Below are positions 56,258 through 64,000 of a DNA stretch of 64,000 bases, one piece after another. Both the position numbers and the translations under genes were made by a program. The DNA is taken from positions 1 through 64,000 of the forward strand of contig NZ_LMOV01000004.1 in NCBI RefSeq assembly GCF_001424265.1, written 5' to 3'. Numbering within the stretch: the stretch's first letter is position 1; every line of letters begins with the position of its first letter. The notes under the pieces are model-generated. The model was not told the DNA's origin, made no database searches, and worked only from the letters and a program-made list of their open reading frames with translations. The stretch is from Acidovorax sp. Leaf160. Its GTDB lineage: Bacteria; Pseudomonadota; Gammaproteobacteria; Burkholderiales; Burkholderiaceae_C.

Positions 56258-57289
56258 TCAATCCATGCGGATGTTGCGTTCCTTGATCAGCTTGCCCCAG
56301 CGCGCCATTTCCTTGTCCACATGGGCGGCCAGCTCGGCGGGCGTGCTGCCGATGGGCTGGGCGCCGATGGCGTCGAAGCGGGCCTGGGTGTCGGGCTGCT
56401 TCATCGCGTCCAGCAGGGCGGTGTTGAGCTTCTGCACGATGGGCGCGGGCGTGCCGGCCGGGGCGAACACCGCGAACCAGGGCGAGACTTCGTAGCCCGG
56501 CACGCCCGCTTCGGCGATGGTCGGGACGCCCGGCAGCGTGGCCGACCGCCTGGCGCTGGTCACGCCCAGCGCGCGCAGCTTGCCGGACTGGATGTGCGGT
56601 GCGGCCGAGGTGATGCTGTCGAACATCAGGTCCACCTGCCCGCCCAGCATGTCGGTGACGGCCGGACCGCTCCCCTTGTACGGCACGTGCAGCAGGTTCA
56701 GCCCGGCCATGGACGCGAACACCTCGCCCGCCAGGTGGATGGATGTGCCGTTGCCGGCCGAGGCGTAGGTGAGCTTGCCCGGATCGCGCCTGGCGTGCGC
56801 GATCACGTCGGCCACCGTCTTGTCGGGGCTGTTGGCATTCACCACCAGCACGTTGGGCACCACGGCCAGCAGGCTGATGGGCGCGAAGTCCTTCACCGGG
56901 TCGTAGCTGAGCTTGGCGTAGAGCGCCTTGTTGGTCGCCATGCCGATGGAGGTGATCATGATGGTGTAGCCGTCGGCCGGCGACTTGGCCACGGCGTCCG
57001 CGCCGATGTTGCCGCCCGCGCCGGGGCGGTTCTCGATCACGAAGGGCTGTCCCAGGGCGCGGCCGGCGCGCTCGCCCAGGGTGCGGGCGATCACGTCCAT
57101 GGCGCCGCCGGGCGGAAAGGGCACGACCCAGCGGATGGGCTTGGCGGGCCAGGCCGCCGCGTCCGCCGGCTGTGCGTGGACCGGGGCGGGCAGGAAGGCT
57201 GCCGCAGCGACGGTGGCGACCGCGCCGGCTGCGAAAGCCAGGGTGCGGCGGCGGCTGGGCCGGGAATCGGGGGTGATGAACGGGGCCAT
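56258..57289 (-). CDS. tripartite tricarboxylate (Bug-type) solute-binding protein
   Basis: The 343-residue periplasmic protein has a signal RRRTLAFAAGAVATVAAAAFLPAPVHAQ and then the Bug-family pattern: WPAKPIRWVVPFPPGGAMDVIARTLGERAGRALGQPFVIENRPGAGGNIGADAVAKSPADGYTIMITSIGM, LLHVPYKGSGPAVTDMLGGQVDLMFDSITSAAPHIQSGKLRALGVTS. It probably binds a carboxylate. As often for Bug proteins, no TctA/TctB genes are adjacent. It follows the cycloisomerase-like gene on the same strand by about 70 bases, so the two may form an operon. Confidence 0.92.
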   Translation of the reverse strand: MAPFITPDSRPSRRRTLAFAAGAVATVAAAAFLPAPVHAQPADAAAWPAKPIRWVVPFPPGGAMDVIARTLGERAGRALGQPFVIENRPGAGGNIGADAVAKSPADGYTIMITSIGMATNKALYAKLSYDPVKDFAPISLLAVVPNVLVVNANSPDKTVADVIAHARRDPGKLTYASAGNGTSIHLAGEVFASMAGLNLLHVPYKGSGPAVTDMLGGQVDLMFDSITSAAPHIQSGKLRALGVTSARRSATLPGVPTIAEAGVPGYEVSPWFAVFAPAGTPAPIVQKLNTALLDAMKQPDTQARFDAIGAQPIGSTPAELAAHVDKEMARWGKLIKERNIRMD

Positions 57290-57361
57290 GGTGCTTGTCT
57301 CCAGAGGGATGGGTCGTTGATTTGTTTTGCAGGGGGGGCGCGGCTGCCGTGCCGCCGGCCC

Positions 57362-58618
57362 TCAGTTCGTGGGTGCGTGGGCCGGGGTCGGGGCCGGGGC
57401 CGGGGCCGGGCCGGCCGGCGCCGGGGCGCCCGCGGTGTGGCGGCCCATGTCCACGTGCACCGCGGCCAGCCCTTCGCGGGCGCGGTCGAAGCGCTGCAGC
57501 GCTTCGGGCAGCACTTCCACGCCGAAGCCGGGGCCGTCGGGCAGCTGCAGTGCGAAGTCGCGCACCTCCATGGGCGCGGCGACGATGTCGTCGACCAGCA
57601 GCTGGGGGCCGAACAGCTCGCAGTTGTGGTGCGTGCCGGCCAGGGTGGCGAAGACGTGGGCCGACGCGGCGCTGCCGAGCGAGGTCTCCAGCATGGTGCC
57701 GCCGTACCAGCCGATGTCGGCCGCCTCGGCCACCGCGGCGACGGCGCGGGTGCGCAGCAGGCCGCCATGCTTGGCCACCTTCAGCGAGAAGACGTGGCAG
57801 GCGCCCTGCCGGGCCAGCAGCATCGCGTCCTGCGGCGTGCAGACGGTCTCGTCGGCCATCACCAGCGCGCCGGCGGGCAGGCCGGCGGTGAGCTGGCGCA
57901 GCGCCTCCACGTTCCACTGCGCGACGGGCTGCTCGATCAGGCTCACGCCTGCGTCGATGAGCTGCGGCACGTAGCGGCGCGCGGTGTTGCCGTCCCAGGC
58001 CTGGTTGATGTCCACCGTCATGTCGGCGCGCCCGTCCAGGCCGCGCGCGATGCGCGTGACGTGGGCCACGTCGTCCGCCGGTGCACGCGCGCCGATCTTG
58101 AGCTTGAAGATGCGGTGGCGGCGCGCGGCCAGCATGCGCTCGGCCTCGTCCACGTCGCGGGCCGAATCGCCGCTGGCGAGCGTCCAGGCCAGCGGCAGGC
58201 TCTCGCGCTGCTTGCCGCCCAGCAGCTGCCAGGCGGGCAGGCCCAGCGAACGCGCCACGGCGTCGATGGCAGCCATCTCCACCGCGCTCTTGGCGAAGCG
58301 GTTGCCCTTGCAGACCGCGTCCATGCGCGCCAGCAACTGCTCGAAGCGGCCCGCGTCCTGCCCGGCCACGGCGGGGCCCAGGTACTGCGTGATGGCGTGC
58401 AGGATGGATTCGGGCGATTCCTCGTTCCACGACGGGCCGCCGATGGTGGCGGCCTCGCCGAAGCCGCAGGCGCCGCCCGCCAGCCACAGCTGCACCACCA
58501 CCGGGCTCTGGCGGTGGATGGCGCCGAACGAGAACTTGTGCGGCCGGATGGTGGGGATGTCGAGGATGCGGGCCTCGATGCGCTCGATGCGCAGGCCGGC
58601 AGGAAGCGAGGTGGTCAT
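57362..58618 (-). CDS. muconate cycloisomerase-like enolase-superfamily enzyme
   Basis: The 418-residue protein has an N-terminal capping domain (RIERIEARILDIPTIRPHKFSFG), then a barrel with the general base Lys in FKLKIG, metal ligands in MTVDINQAWDG, SLIEQPV and MADETVC, and the second Lys in FSLKVAKHGG. This fits the muconate lactonizing branch (cis,cis-muconate or chloromuconate cycloisomerase, or an unassigned relative). The last 25 residues are a Pro/Ala run encoded by GC-rich repeats, probably a disordered tail. It is divergent from a broken LysR gene and upstream of a Bug-type gene. Confidence 0.87.
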   Translation of the reverse strand: MTTSLPAGLRIERIEARILDIPTIRPHKFSFGAIHRQSPVVVQLWLAGGACGFGEAATIGGPSWNEESPESILHAITQYLGPAVAGQDAGRFEQLLARMDAVCKGNRFAKSAVEMAAIDAVARSLGLPAWQLLGGKQRESLPLAWTLASGDSARDVDEAERMLAARRHRIFKLKIGARAPADDVAHVTRIARGLDGRADMTVDINQAWDGNTARRYVPQLIDAGVSLIEQPVAQWNVEALRQLTAGLPAGALVMADETVCTPQDAMLLARQGACHVFSLKVAKHGGLLRTRAVAAVAEAADIGWYGGTMLETSLGSAASAHVFATLAGTHHNCELFGPQLLVDDIVAAPMEVRDFALQLPDGPGFGVEVLPEALQRFDRAREGLAAVHVDMGRHTAGAPAPAGPAPAPAPTPAHAPTN

Positions 58619-58677
58619 GGTGGGTCACCTTATCGCCAGGCCACCCCGTGTTCCAATGATATATATGGGACGCATCG

Positions 58678-58692
58678 TTCGATGGCATCGAA
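58678..58692. promoter_or_regulatory. LysR-type T-N11-A palindrome
   Basis: TTCGATGGCATCGAA has perfect 7-base arms around G, lies between the divergent cycloisomerase and LysR genes, and fits the T-N11-A rule for LysR operators. Confidence 0.65.
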
Positions 58693-58732
58693 TGGTGGAC
58701 GCTCCACCCATTTCCCCCATCAGGAGGCTTGC

Positions 58733-59761
58733 ATGGAACTGCGCCAGCTGCGCTATTTCCTGAACGTGGCCGAGACCGAGCACCTCACCTAGTCGGCCGA
58801 CGCGCTCTTCGTCACCCAGTCCACCCTGTCGCACGGCCTGCGGCAGCTGGAGGCCGAACTCGGCCTGCCGCTCTTCGACCGGCTGGGGCGGGGGCTGAAG
58901 CTCTCGCAGGCCGGCATGGCCTTCCGCAGCCACGCGGCGCGCGCGCTGCAGGAGCTGGAAGCCGGCCGCATGGCGCTGGCCGACATGGCGGGGCTGCAGG
59001 CCGGCACGCTCACGGTGGGCGTCATTCCCACCTTCCTCACGCACCTGGTGCCCGACGCGGTGGCCGCCTTCAGCGCGGCCTACCCCGGCGTGCAGGTGGT
59101 GGTGCGCGATCTGCGGGGCGGCCCGATCGAAGAGCAGCTCATCGCCGGCCGGCTCGACGTGGGCATCTCCTTCCACCCCGCGCACCGCAGCGAGATCGAG
59201 GCCGAACCGCTGTTCGACGAGCGGCTGCAGCTGGTGGTGCACGACGGCCACCCCCTGGCGCGCCGCCGCAGCCTGCGCCTGCGCGAACTGGCCGGCGTGC
59301 CGCTGGCGCTGCTGCCGCAGAGCTTCGCCACGCGGCGCATGATCGACGCGGCCTTCGCGCAGGCCGGCATCGCGCCGCTGGTGCGGGTGGAGATGGAATC
59401 GGTGGACGCGCTGCTGCATGCCTGCCGCAGCGGGCCGCTGGCCACCATCGCGGCCGAGCGGGCTGCCGGCCAGGCCGGCCCGGGCATGCGCGCCATCGCG
59501 CTGACCGACCCCGCCACCGTGCGCCGCGCGGGCGTGCTGTGGCGCCGGGGCGCTTCGCGCAGCGCGGCGGCGCGGGAGTTCGTGGCGCGGCTGCGGCCCG
59601 CCGTGGGTGCCGCCGCCGCCACGGCGGCCGCCGGGGCCGGGGCCGTCAGCCGCCCGCCAGCAGCATCCGCCAGCCCACGCCGGCCAGCCCCGCCAGCGCC
59701 AGCACCGGCAGCACGCCCCACTTCAGCCGCATCAGCGCCACGCCGGCCAGCACGCCGATGA
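58733..59761 (+). pseudogene. LysR-family regulator interrupted by an in-frame amber codon
   Basis: An AGGAGG ribosome-binding site precedes ATG 58733. Translation gives MELRQLRYFLNVAETEHLT, then TAG at 58790-58792 (codon 20), then in the same frame SADALFVTQSTLSHGLRQLEAELGLPLFDRLGRGLKLSQAG and a full LysR effector domain (LTVGVIPTFLTHLVPDAVAAFSAAYPGVQVVVRDLRGG) to 59761. The stop falls in the helix-turn-helix at a position usually Arg, Gln or Lys; CAG to TAG is a one-base change. The last 45 or so residues are Ala/Pro-rich and overlap chrA in antisense. Real nonsense mutation, sequencing error and read-through are all possible. Confidence 0.85.
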
Positions 59762-61106
59762 CGGCGCTGGCCGTGTCGAAGCGCCCGCCCAGGCCCTGCG
59801 GCCACAGCACATGCACGGCGAAGAACACGGCCAGGTTGACGATCACGCCTACCACGGCGGCGGTGATGGCCGTGAGCGGCGCCGCGAAGCGCAGCTGGCC
59901 ATGGGTGGATTCGATGAACGGCCCGCCCAGCAGGATGAACACGAACGAGGGCAGGAAGGTGAAGAAGGTCACCACGATGGCGGCCGCCGCGCCGGCCAGC
60001 GGCAGGGCGCCCGGGCCGAACACGGCGCTCGTCCAGCCGCCCACGTAGGCCACGAAGGCCACCACCATGATCAGCGGGCCGGGCGTGCTTTCGCCCAGCG
60101 CCAGCCCGTCCATCATCTGCGTGGCGGTGAGCCAGTGGAAGTGCTCCACCGCACCCTGATGGACATAGGGCAGCACGGCATACGCGCCGCCGAAGGTCAG
60201 CAGCGCGGCCTTGGTGAAGAACCAGCCCATCTGCGTCAGCGTGCCCTGCCAGCCCTGCAGCGCCACCAGTGCGGCCATGGCCGCCAGCCACAGGCCGCCG
60301 CCCAACAGCAGCACGGCGCGGCAACGCGGCCAGCTGAAGCGCGCGTGCGGCGGCGTGGGGGTGTCGTCGTCGATGAGGGCGGGAAGCGCTGCAGGAGCGC
60401 CCTGCCCCGCGCCGCCGCCGCCGCCACTGCTGCCGCTGCCCGCCATGAACGATCGCGGCGCGAACCTGCCGCCCAGGTGCCCGATCAGCGCGGCGCCCAG
60501 CACGATCAGCGGGAACGGCAGCTCCAGCGCGAAGAGGGCGACGAAGGCCGCCACGGCGATGCCCCAGAGCCAGCCGTTCTTCAGCGTGCGCCCGCCCACC
60601 CGCCAGGCGGCCTGCACCACCAGCGCGGTGACGGCGGGCTTGATGCCGTAGAACACGCCCGCGACCACCGGCACGTCGCCATGCGCCATGTAGAGCCACG
60701 ACAGGCCGATGAGCAGCACCAGCGAGGGCAGCACGAACAGCGCCCCGGCCACGATGCCGCCCCCGGTGCGGTGCAGCAGCCAGCCGATGTAGGTGGCCAG
60801 CTGCTGCGCCTCGGGGCCGGGCAGCAGCATGCAGTAGTTGAGCGCGTGCAGGAAGCGCCGCTCCGAGATCCAGCGCCGCCGCTCCACCAGCTCCTCGTGC
60901 ATCAGCGCGATCTGCCCGGCCGGCCCGCCGAAGCTGATGCAGCCGAGCTTGAGCCAGAAGCGCCAGGCCTGCGCGAGTGGCGGGAACGGCGGGGGCTCCT
61001 GCGCCAGCGCAGTGGCGGCTGCGGACGGCGGCGGAGGGGGCGTGGCGGGGCGCCGGGCGGGGTCGCACGCGGTGTCGCCACCGGGGCGTGGGGGAGGTTG
61101 GGACAT
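59646..61106 (-). CDS. chrA: chromate transporter ChrA
   Basis: The 486-residue long-chain CHR protein has two homologous halves. The first begins FWLKLGCISFGGPAGQIALMHEELVERRRWISERRFLHALNYCMLLPGPEAQQLATYIGWLLHRTGGGIVAGALFVLPS, and the second has FFTKAALLTFGGAYAVLPYVHQGAVEHFHWLTATQMMDGLALGESTPGPLIMVVAFVAYVGG. A Gly/Ser-rich linker (GSGSSGGGGGAGQGAP) joins them. It exports chromate, though members have other proposed anions. The start at 61106 (MSQPPPRPGG) is chosen; the N-terminus is Pro-rich. Its 3' end overlaps the broken LysR gene by about 115 bases, antisense. Confidence 0.92.
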   Translation of the reverse strand: MSQPPPRPGGDTACDPARRPATPPPPPSAAATALAQEPPPFPPLAQAWRFWLKLGCISFGGPAGQIALMHEELVERRRWISERRFLHALNYCMLLPGPEAQQLATYIGWLLHRTGGGIVAGALFVLPSLVLLIGLSWLYMAHGDVPVVAGVFYGIKPAVTALVVQAAWRVGGRTLKNGWLWGIAVAAFVALFALELPFPLIVLGAALIGHLGGRFAPRSFMAGSGSSGGGGGAGQGAPAALPALIDDDTPTPPHARFSWPRCRAVLLLGGGLWLAAMAALVALQGWQGTLTQMGWFFTKAALLTFGGAYAVLPYVHQGAVEHFHWLTATQMMDGLALGESTPGPLIMVVAFVAYVGGWTSAVFGPGALPLAGAAAAIVVTFFTFLPSFVFILLGGPFIESTHGQLRFAAPLTAITAAVVGVIVNLAVFFAVHVLWPQGLGGRFDTASAVIGVLAGVALMRLKWGVLPVLALAGLAGVGWRMLLAGG

Positions 61107-61201
61107 GGCCGGGGCGAAGGCAATTGCAGGAGGGGGACTCGGGCGGGCGCATGGTGCCACAGTGCGTAACCGCGGGTGACCACCCCAAATCAAGCGTCCA
61201 A

Positions 61202-61260
61202 TCGGGCTCCTGCGCTTGATAAATAAGGCGATATAGCTATCAAAATAATAGCAGAATGCC
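61202..61260. repeat. interspersed intergenic repeat, copy 5
   Basis: Read on the minus strand: TGCTATTATTTTGATAGC, then TATATCGCCTTATTTATC, then AAGCGCAGGAGCCCGAT. It matches the modules of copies 1 and 4 and lies in the divergent region between chrA and the DMT transporter gene. Confidence 0.65.
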
Positions 61261-61314
61261 GGATCGCTCGGGGCGGGGATTCCGTGCAGCAGGCTGACGC
61301 GTGTGGGCGCGGCC

Positions 61315-61329
61315 AGTTGTCGTACAACT
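61315..61329. promoter_or_regulatory. palindrome upstream of the DMT transporter
   Basis: AGTTGTCGTACAACT has perfect 6-base arms around CGT and resembles operators of GntR/FCD regulators. It lies just before the DMT transporter gene; no regulator gene is adjacent. Confidence 0.5.
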
Positions 61330-61336
61330 ACCTAGA

Positions 61337-62410
61337 ATGCTCCTACTCCGGGCCTGTGCGCCCGGCCGAAAGCGCCTGCCTGTGTCCTCTTCCGTCGCCC
61401 CTGCCCCGCCCTCGTCACCGGCCCCTGCCGCCGCCGCCACCGCCGCTGCTGCCGCTTCCACGGTCTTCACCCGGCGCGGCACGGTGTTTCTGCTGGCCCT
61501 TTTGTGCTGCCTGCTGTGGGGCAGCTCGTTCCCGGCCATCAAGTCGGGCTATGCCCTGCTGGGCATCGCGGGGGACGACATCCCGTCCAAGCTGGTGTTC
61601 GCCGGCTGGCGCTTCCTGGCCGCGGGCCTGATGCTGCTGGCCTGGGGCGCGGCCACCGGCCGGCGGCTGGGCGGCTGGCCGCCTTCGGTGTGGCGCCAGC
61701 TCGTCGTGCTGGGCCTGCTGCAGACCAGCGTGCAATACGTGTTCTTCTACATCGGCCTCGCGCACACCACCGGCGTCAAGGCCTCGATCATGAACGCCAC
61801 CAGCACGTTTTTCAGCGTGCTGATGGCGCACTGGCTCTATCACAACGACCGCCTCACCTGGCGCAAGTCGCTGGGCTGCGCCGCAGGGTTCGTGGGGGTG
61901 ATGGTGGTCAACCTGGGCGGCCTGGGGGGCGGCTGGGCGGGCGCGCTCACGGGCGTGGAATTCACGCTGCTGGGCGAAGGCTTCGTGGTCATCGCGGCGC
62001 TGGTGCTGGCCGTGGGCGGCATCTACGGCAAGGGCATCTCGCAGCACATGGACCCGGTCGCCATGACCGGCTGGCAACTGGTGGTGGGCGGCGGCGTGCT
62101 GCTGGCGGCGGGCTACGCGCTGGGCGGCTCGCTCGGGCACGTCACGCCGGCCTCGTCGGCGCTGCTGGTCTACATGGCGGTGCTGTCGGCGCTGGCGATC
62201 TCGATCTGGAGCCTGCTGCTCAAGCACAACCGCGTGAGCCTCATCACCGCGTTCAACTTCATGATCCCGGTGTTCGGCGCCCTGCTGTCGGCCCTCTTCC
62301 TGGGCGAAAGCATCCTGGAATGGCGCAACGCCATCGCGCTGGTGCTGGTGTGCTGGGGCATCTGGCTGGTGACGCAGGCGCCTGCGGCGGGCCGGCCAGG
62401 CCGGGGCTGA
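61337..62410 (+). CDS. EamA/DMT-family transporter
   Basis: This is a roughly 357-residue membrane protein with ten helices in two EamA repeats: FLLALLCCLLWGSSFPAIKSGYALLGI, GLLQTSVQYVFFYIGLAHTTGVKASIMNATSTFFSVLMAHWLYHNDRLTWRKSLGCAAGFVGVMVV, and in the second half YMAVLSALAISIWSLLLKHNRVSLITAFNFMIPVFGALLSALFLGE. It probably exports a metabolite. The Ala/Pro-rich N-terminus is variable. An ATG at 61337 overlaps a possible -10 box (TAGAAT), so a GTG at 61382 (MSSSVAPAPP) may be the true start. Confidence 0.85.
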   Translation: MLLLRACAPGRKRLPVSSSVAPAPPSSPAPAAAATAAAAASTVFTRRGTVFLLALLCCLLWGSSFPAIKSGYALLGIAGDDIPSKLVFAGWRFLAAGLMLLAWGAATGRRLGGWPPSVWRQLVVLGLLQTSVQYVFFYIGLAHTTGVKASIMNATSTFFSVLMAHWLYHNDRLTWRKSLGCAAGFVGVMVVNLGGLGGGWAGALTGVEFTLLGEGFVVIAALVLAVGGIYGKGISQHMDPVAMTGWQLVVGGGVLLAAGYALGGSLGHVTPASSALLVYMAVLSALAISIWSLLLKHNRVSLITAFNFMIPVFGALLSALFLGESILEWRNAIALVLVCWGIWLVTQAPAAGRPGRG

Positions 62411-62451
62411 GGCCGACGGGGCGGCCGGCCCCCGTGCCGGACAATCGGGCG

Positions 62452-62970
62452 ATGAACGATTCCACCCTGCCATCCGCCGACGAGGCGGCACACGACACCC
62501 CTGGCGACGCACCCATCCAGGAAGCGCGCCTCTGGCGCGACGAGCGCTGGACGGCCGAAGTGATCAAGAACGAAGACGACGACGGCTGGGCCGTGTCCAT
62601 GACGCTGCGCGGCGAATCCGAGCCGGCGCTGGTCGGCCCCTGGACGATGGGCCGCGACAAGAAGAACCCCAAGCCGCTGGACGTGGCGGCCTTCCACACG
62701 CTGGTCAAGACCGCGTCGGAAGTGCTGCGCCGCCACGAGCAGCAGCTGCATGCGCAGCTGCACAAGGCGGTGACGGTGGGCGCGGGCGACGAGCTCGTGC
62801 GCGTGGCGCTGCGCATCGTGCCCGACGAGGAATATCCGTACGCCGTGCTCACGGCCCACGACGACGCCGGCCAGCTGCTGGGCGAGGCGCGCGTGGAAGC
62901 GAACTACAAGCTCAGCCAGGCCAGCGCGCTGGCCTGGGTCGAGAGCGATTATTCGCCCCGGGGGCGGTAG
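62452..62970 (+). CDS. conserved hypothetical protein
   Basis: The 172-residue soluble protein has an acidic disordered N-terminus (NDSTLPSADEAAHDTPGDAP) and then a compact alpha/beta region: RLWRDERWTAEVIKNEDDDGWAVSMTLRGESEPALVGPWTMGRDKKNPKPLDVAAFHTLVKTASEVLRRHEQQ and VTVGAGDELVRVALRIVPDEEYPYAVLTAHDDAGQLLGEARVEANYKLSQASALAWV. I know no function. It follows the DMT gene by 41 bases on the same strand and may be co-transcribed. Confidence 0.75.
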   Translation: MNDSTLPSADEAAHDTPGDAPIQEARLWRDERWTAEVIKNEDDDGWAVSMTLRGESEPALVGPWTMGRDKKNPKPLDVAAFHTLVKTASEVLRRHEQQLHAQLHKAVTVGAGDELVRVALRIVPDEEYPYAVLTAHDDAGQLLGEARVEANYKLSQASALAWVESDYSPRGR

Positions 62971-62990
62971 GCGCGGGAAATGCGCCCGGT

Positions 62991-64000
62991 CTATTCCTCG
63001 CCGTGGGGAATGCCGTCGACAGGGCATTGCGCCGTGCCCACGGCAGCGCGCGTGACGGCCTCGGCCGTGCGGCGCGCGGCCGCCGGGTCGGTCACCCACT
63101 GGCGGTAGAAGCCGTAGGGGCAGTCCGCCACGCCCTGCTCGCCCTCGCCCGAATTCAGCACGCCGGTATAGCCCCGGTGCAGCAGCTTGAAGAGGTGGTT
63201 CTCGCTCTGGCCGTGCCGGCGGAAGTCGCGGATCAGGTGCTTGGAGAGCGCTGCGTACTGCACGCCCATTTCCTCCTCGCCGCATTCGCCCAGCGTGCGG
63301 CCGTCGAAGCCGATCAGCGCGCTGTGGCCGAAGTAGCTGTAGACGCCGTCGAAGCCGGCCGCATTCGCCACCGCCACGTAGCTGTTGTTGGCGAAGGCCA
63401 TGGCCTTGCTCATCAGGATCTGCTGCTCCTTGGCCGGGTACATGTAGCCCTGGCAGCGCACGATCAGCTCGGCCCCCTGCATGGCGCAGTCGCGCCAGAT
63501 CTCGGGGTAGTTGCCGTCGTCGCAGATGATGAGGCTGATCTTCAGGCCCTTGGGGCCGTCGGTGACGTAGGTGCGGTCGCCGGGGTACCAGCCCTCGATG
63601 GGCGTCCACGGCATGATCTTGCGGTACTTCTGCACGATCTCGCCCTGGTCGTTCATGAGGATGAGCGTGTTGTAGGGCACCTTGCGCGGGTGCTCTTCAT
63701 GCCGCTCGCCGGTGAGCGAGAACACGCCCCACACCTTGGCCTTGCGGCAGGCGGCGGCGAAGATCTCCGTTGCCTCGCCAGGGATGGTGGCGGCCGTGTC
63801 CATCATCTCCTGCCGGTCGTACATGATCCCGTGGGTGCTGTACTCGGGAAAGATGACCAGGTCCATGCCCGGCAGGCCGGTCTTCATGCCGACCAGCATG
63901 TCGGCGATCTTGCGGGCGTTGTCCAGCACCTCGGCCTGGGTGTGCAGCCGGGGCATCTTGTAGTTGACGACCGCGACGCCGACGGTGTCGTCGCTGCTCG
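62991..64000 (-). CDS. amiE: aliphatic amidase AmiE, cut by the window end
   Basis: This nitrilase-superfamily amidase is truncated at its N-terminus by the window edge; reading through to base 64000 gives [33 protein letters not shown], so only some ten residues are missing. The catalytic triad is intact: Glu in [10 protein letters not shown], Lys in [10 protein letters not shown], Cys in [12 protein letters not shown]. Further AmiE blocks are [59 protein letters not shown] and [31 protein letters not shown]. It hydrolyses short-chain amides to acid and ammonia. The C-terminus ends with VDGIPHGEE. Confidence 0.94.
   Translation of the reverse strand, partial: SSDDTVGVAVVNYKMPRLHTQAEVLDNARKIADMLVGMKTGLPGMDLVIFPEYSTHGIMYDRQEMMDTAATIPGEATEIFAAACRKAKVWGVFSLTGERHEEHPRKVPYNTLILMNDQGEIVQKYRKIMPWTPIEGWYPGDRTYVTDGPKGLKISLIICDDGNYPEIWRDCAMQGAELIVRCQGYMYPAKEQQILMSKAMAFANNSYVAVANAAGFDGVYSYFGHSALIGFDGRTLGECGEEEMGVQYAALSKHLIRDFRRHGQSENHLFKLLHRGYTGVLNSGEGEQGVADCPYGFYRQWVTDPAAARRTAEAVTRAAVGTAQCPVDGIPHGEE

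Noticed and set aside
56153-58792. Long plus-strand frame antisense to the Bug and cycloisomerase genes
   Set aside because: Antisense shadow; it also ends on the amber codon of lysR, which is read in the LysR frame by its own ribosome-binding site.

Overview
The window is a roughly 64 kb piece of high-GC chromosome from a betaproteobacterium, most likely a Comamonadaceae member of the Acidovorax type. This rests on gene content read by eye: a parAB-rsmG-mnmG block with parS sites, a split metH behind an SAH riboswitch, Bug-type solute-binding proteins, a DUF3297 gene, liv/acyl-CoA modules and a roughly 50-bp AT-richer interspersed repeat that I recall from this family. I saw no rRNA, tRNA, insertion sequence, prophage or CRISPR array.

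Layout. Bases 1-4.7 kb: the 5' end of a CsgG/HfaB-like lipoprotein interrupted by a 49-bp tandem duplication, a membrane methyltransferase, an AT-richer orphan membrane protein, an extensin-like protein and the cbpA-cbpM co-chaperone pair. 4.7-10.5 kb: an origin-proximal block on the minus strand, mnmG-rsmG-lysE-parA-hydrolase-parB. Five parS or near-parS sites lie between 7.9 and 12.9 kb, four of them inside coding sequence. 10.9-15.8 kb: a GST, a taurine/sulfonate ABC operon (tauABC) and an Old Yellow Enzyme. 16-24 kb: a TctDE-like two-component system divergent from a CzcCBA-type metal RND efflux operon. 24.5-29.5 kb: a TRAP transporter, a GntR regulator and a DHDPS/NAL-family lyase-aldolase, with the same 15-bp AT-rich site upstream of both transcription units. 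29.6-34.8 kb: a chemoreceptor and a copper module (copA / copZ-cueR) with two MerR-type promoters facing away from each other.

34.8-45 kb: a TetR regulator, a full LIV-type ABC transporter, an acyl-CoA ligase, an enoyl-CoA hydratase and a thiolase. Together these look like uptake, CoA activation and beta-oxidation of a carboxylate. 45-53.5 kb: sulfur and amino-acid metabolism, with a DUF3297 protein, MetH lacking its homocysteine domain under an SAH riboswitch, a cysteine dioxygenase-like enzyme, a cysteine-desulfurase-like aminotransferase, an amino-acid binding protein and its divergent LysR regulator. 53.5-64 kb: a MocR regulator, a transglutaminase-like protease, a Bug-type binding protein, a muconate-cycloisomerase-like enzyme with a divergent LysR gene broken by an amber codon, a chromate transporter, a DMT exporter, a hypothetical protein and the major part of an aliphatic amidase gene cut by the window end.

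Most genes belong to known families. The points that most deserve a second look are regulatory or structural: parS sites encoded as the peptide VSRET in two unrelated genes, a readable SD-sequestering expression platform under the SAH riboswitch, a probably leaderless copA mRNA, the shared operator flanking the TRAP/GntR locus, the amber codon in the LysR gene, and the 49-bp duplication at base 1. I did not find evidence for a wholly new multi-gene system.
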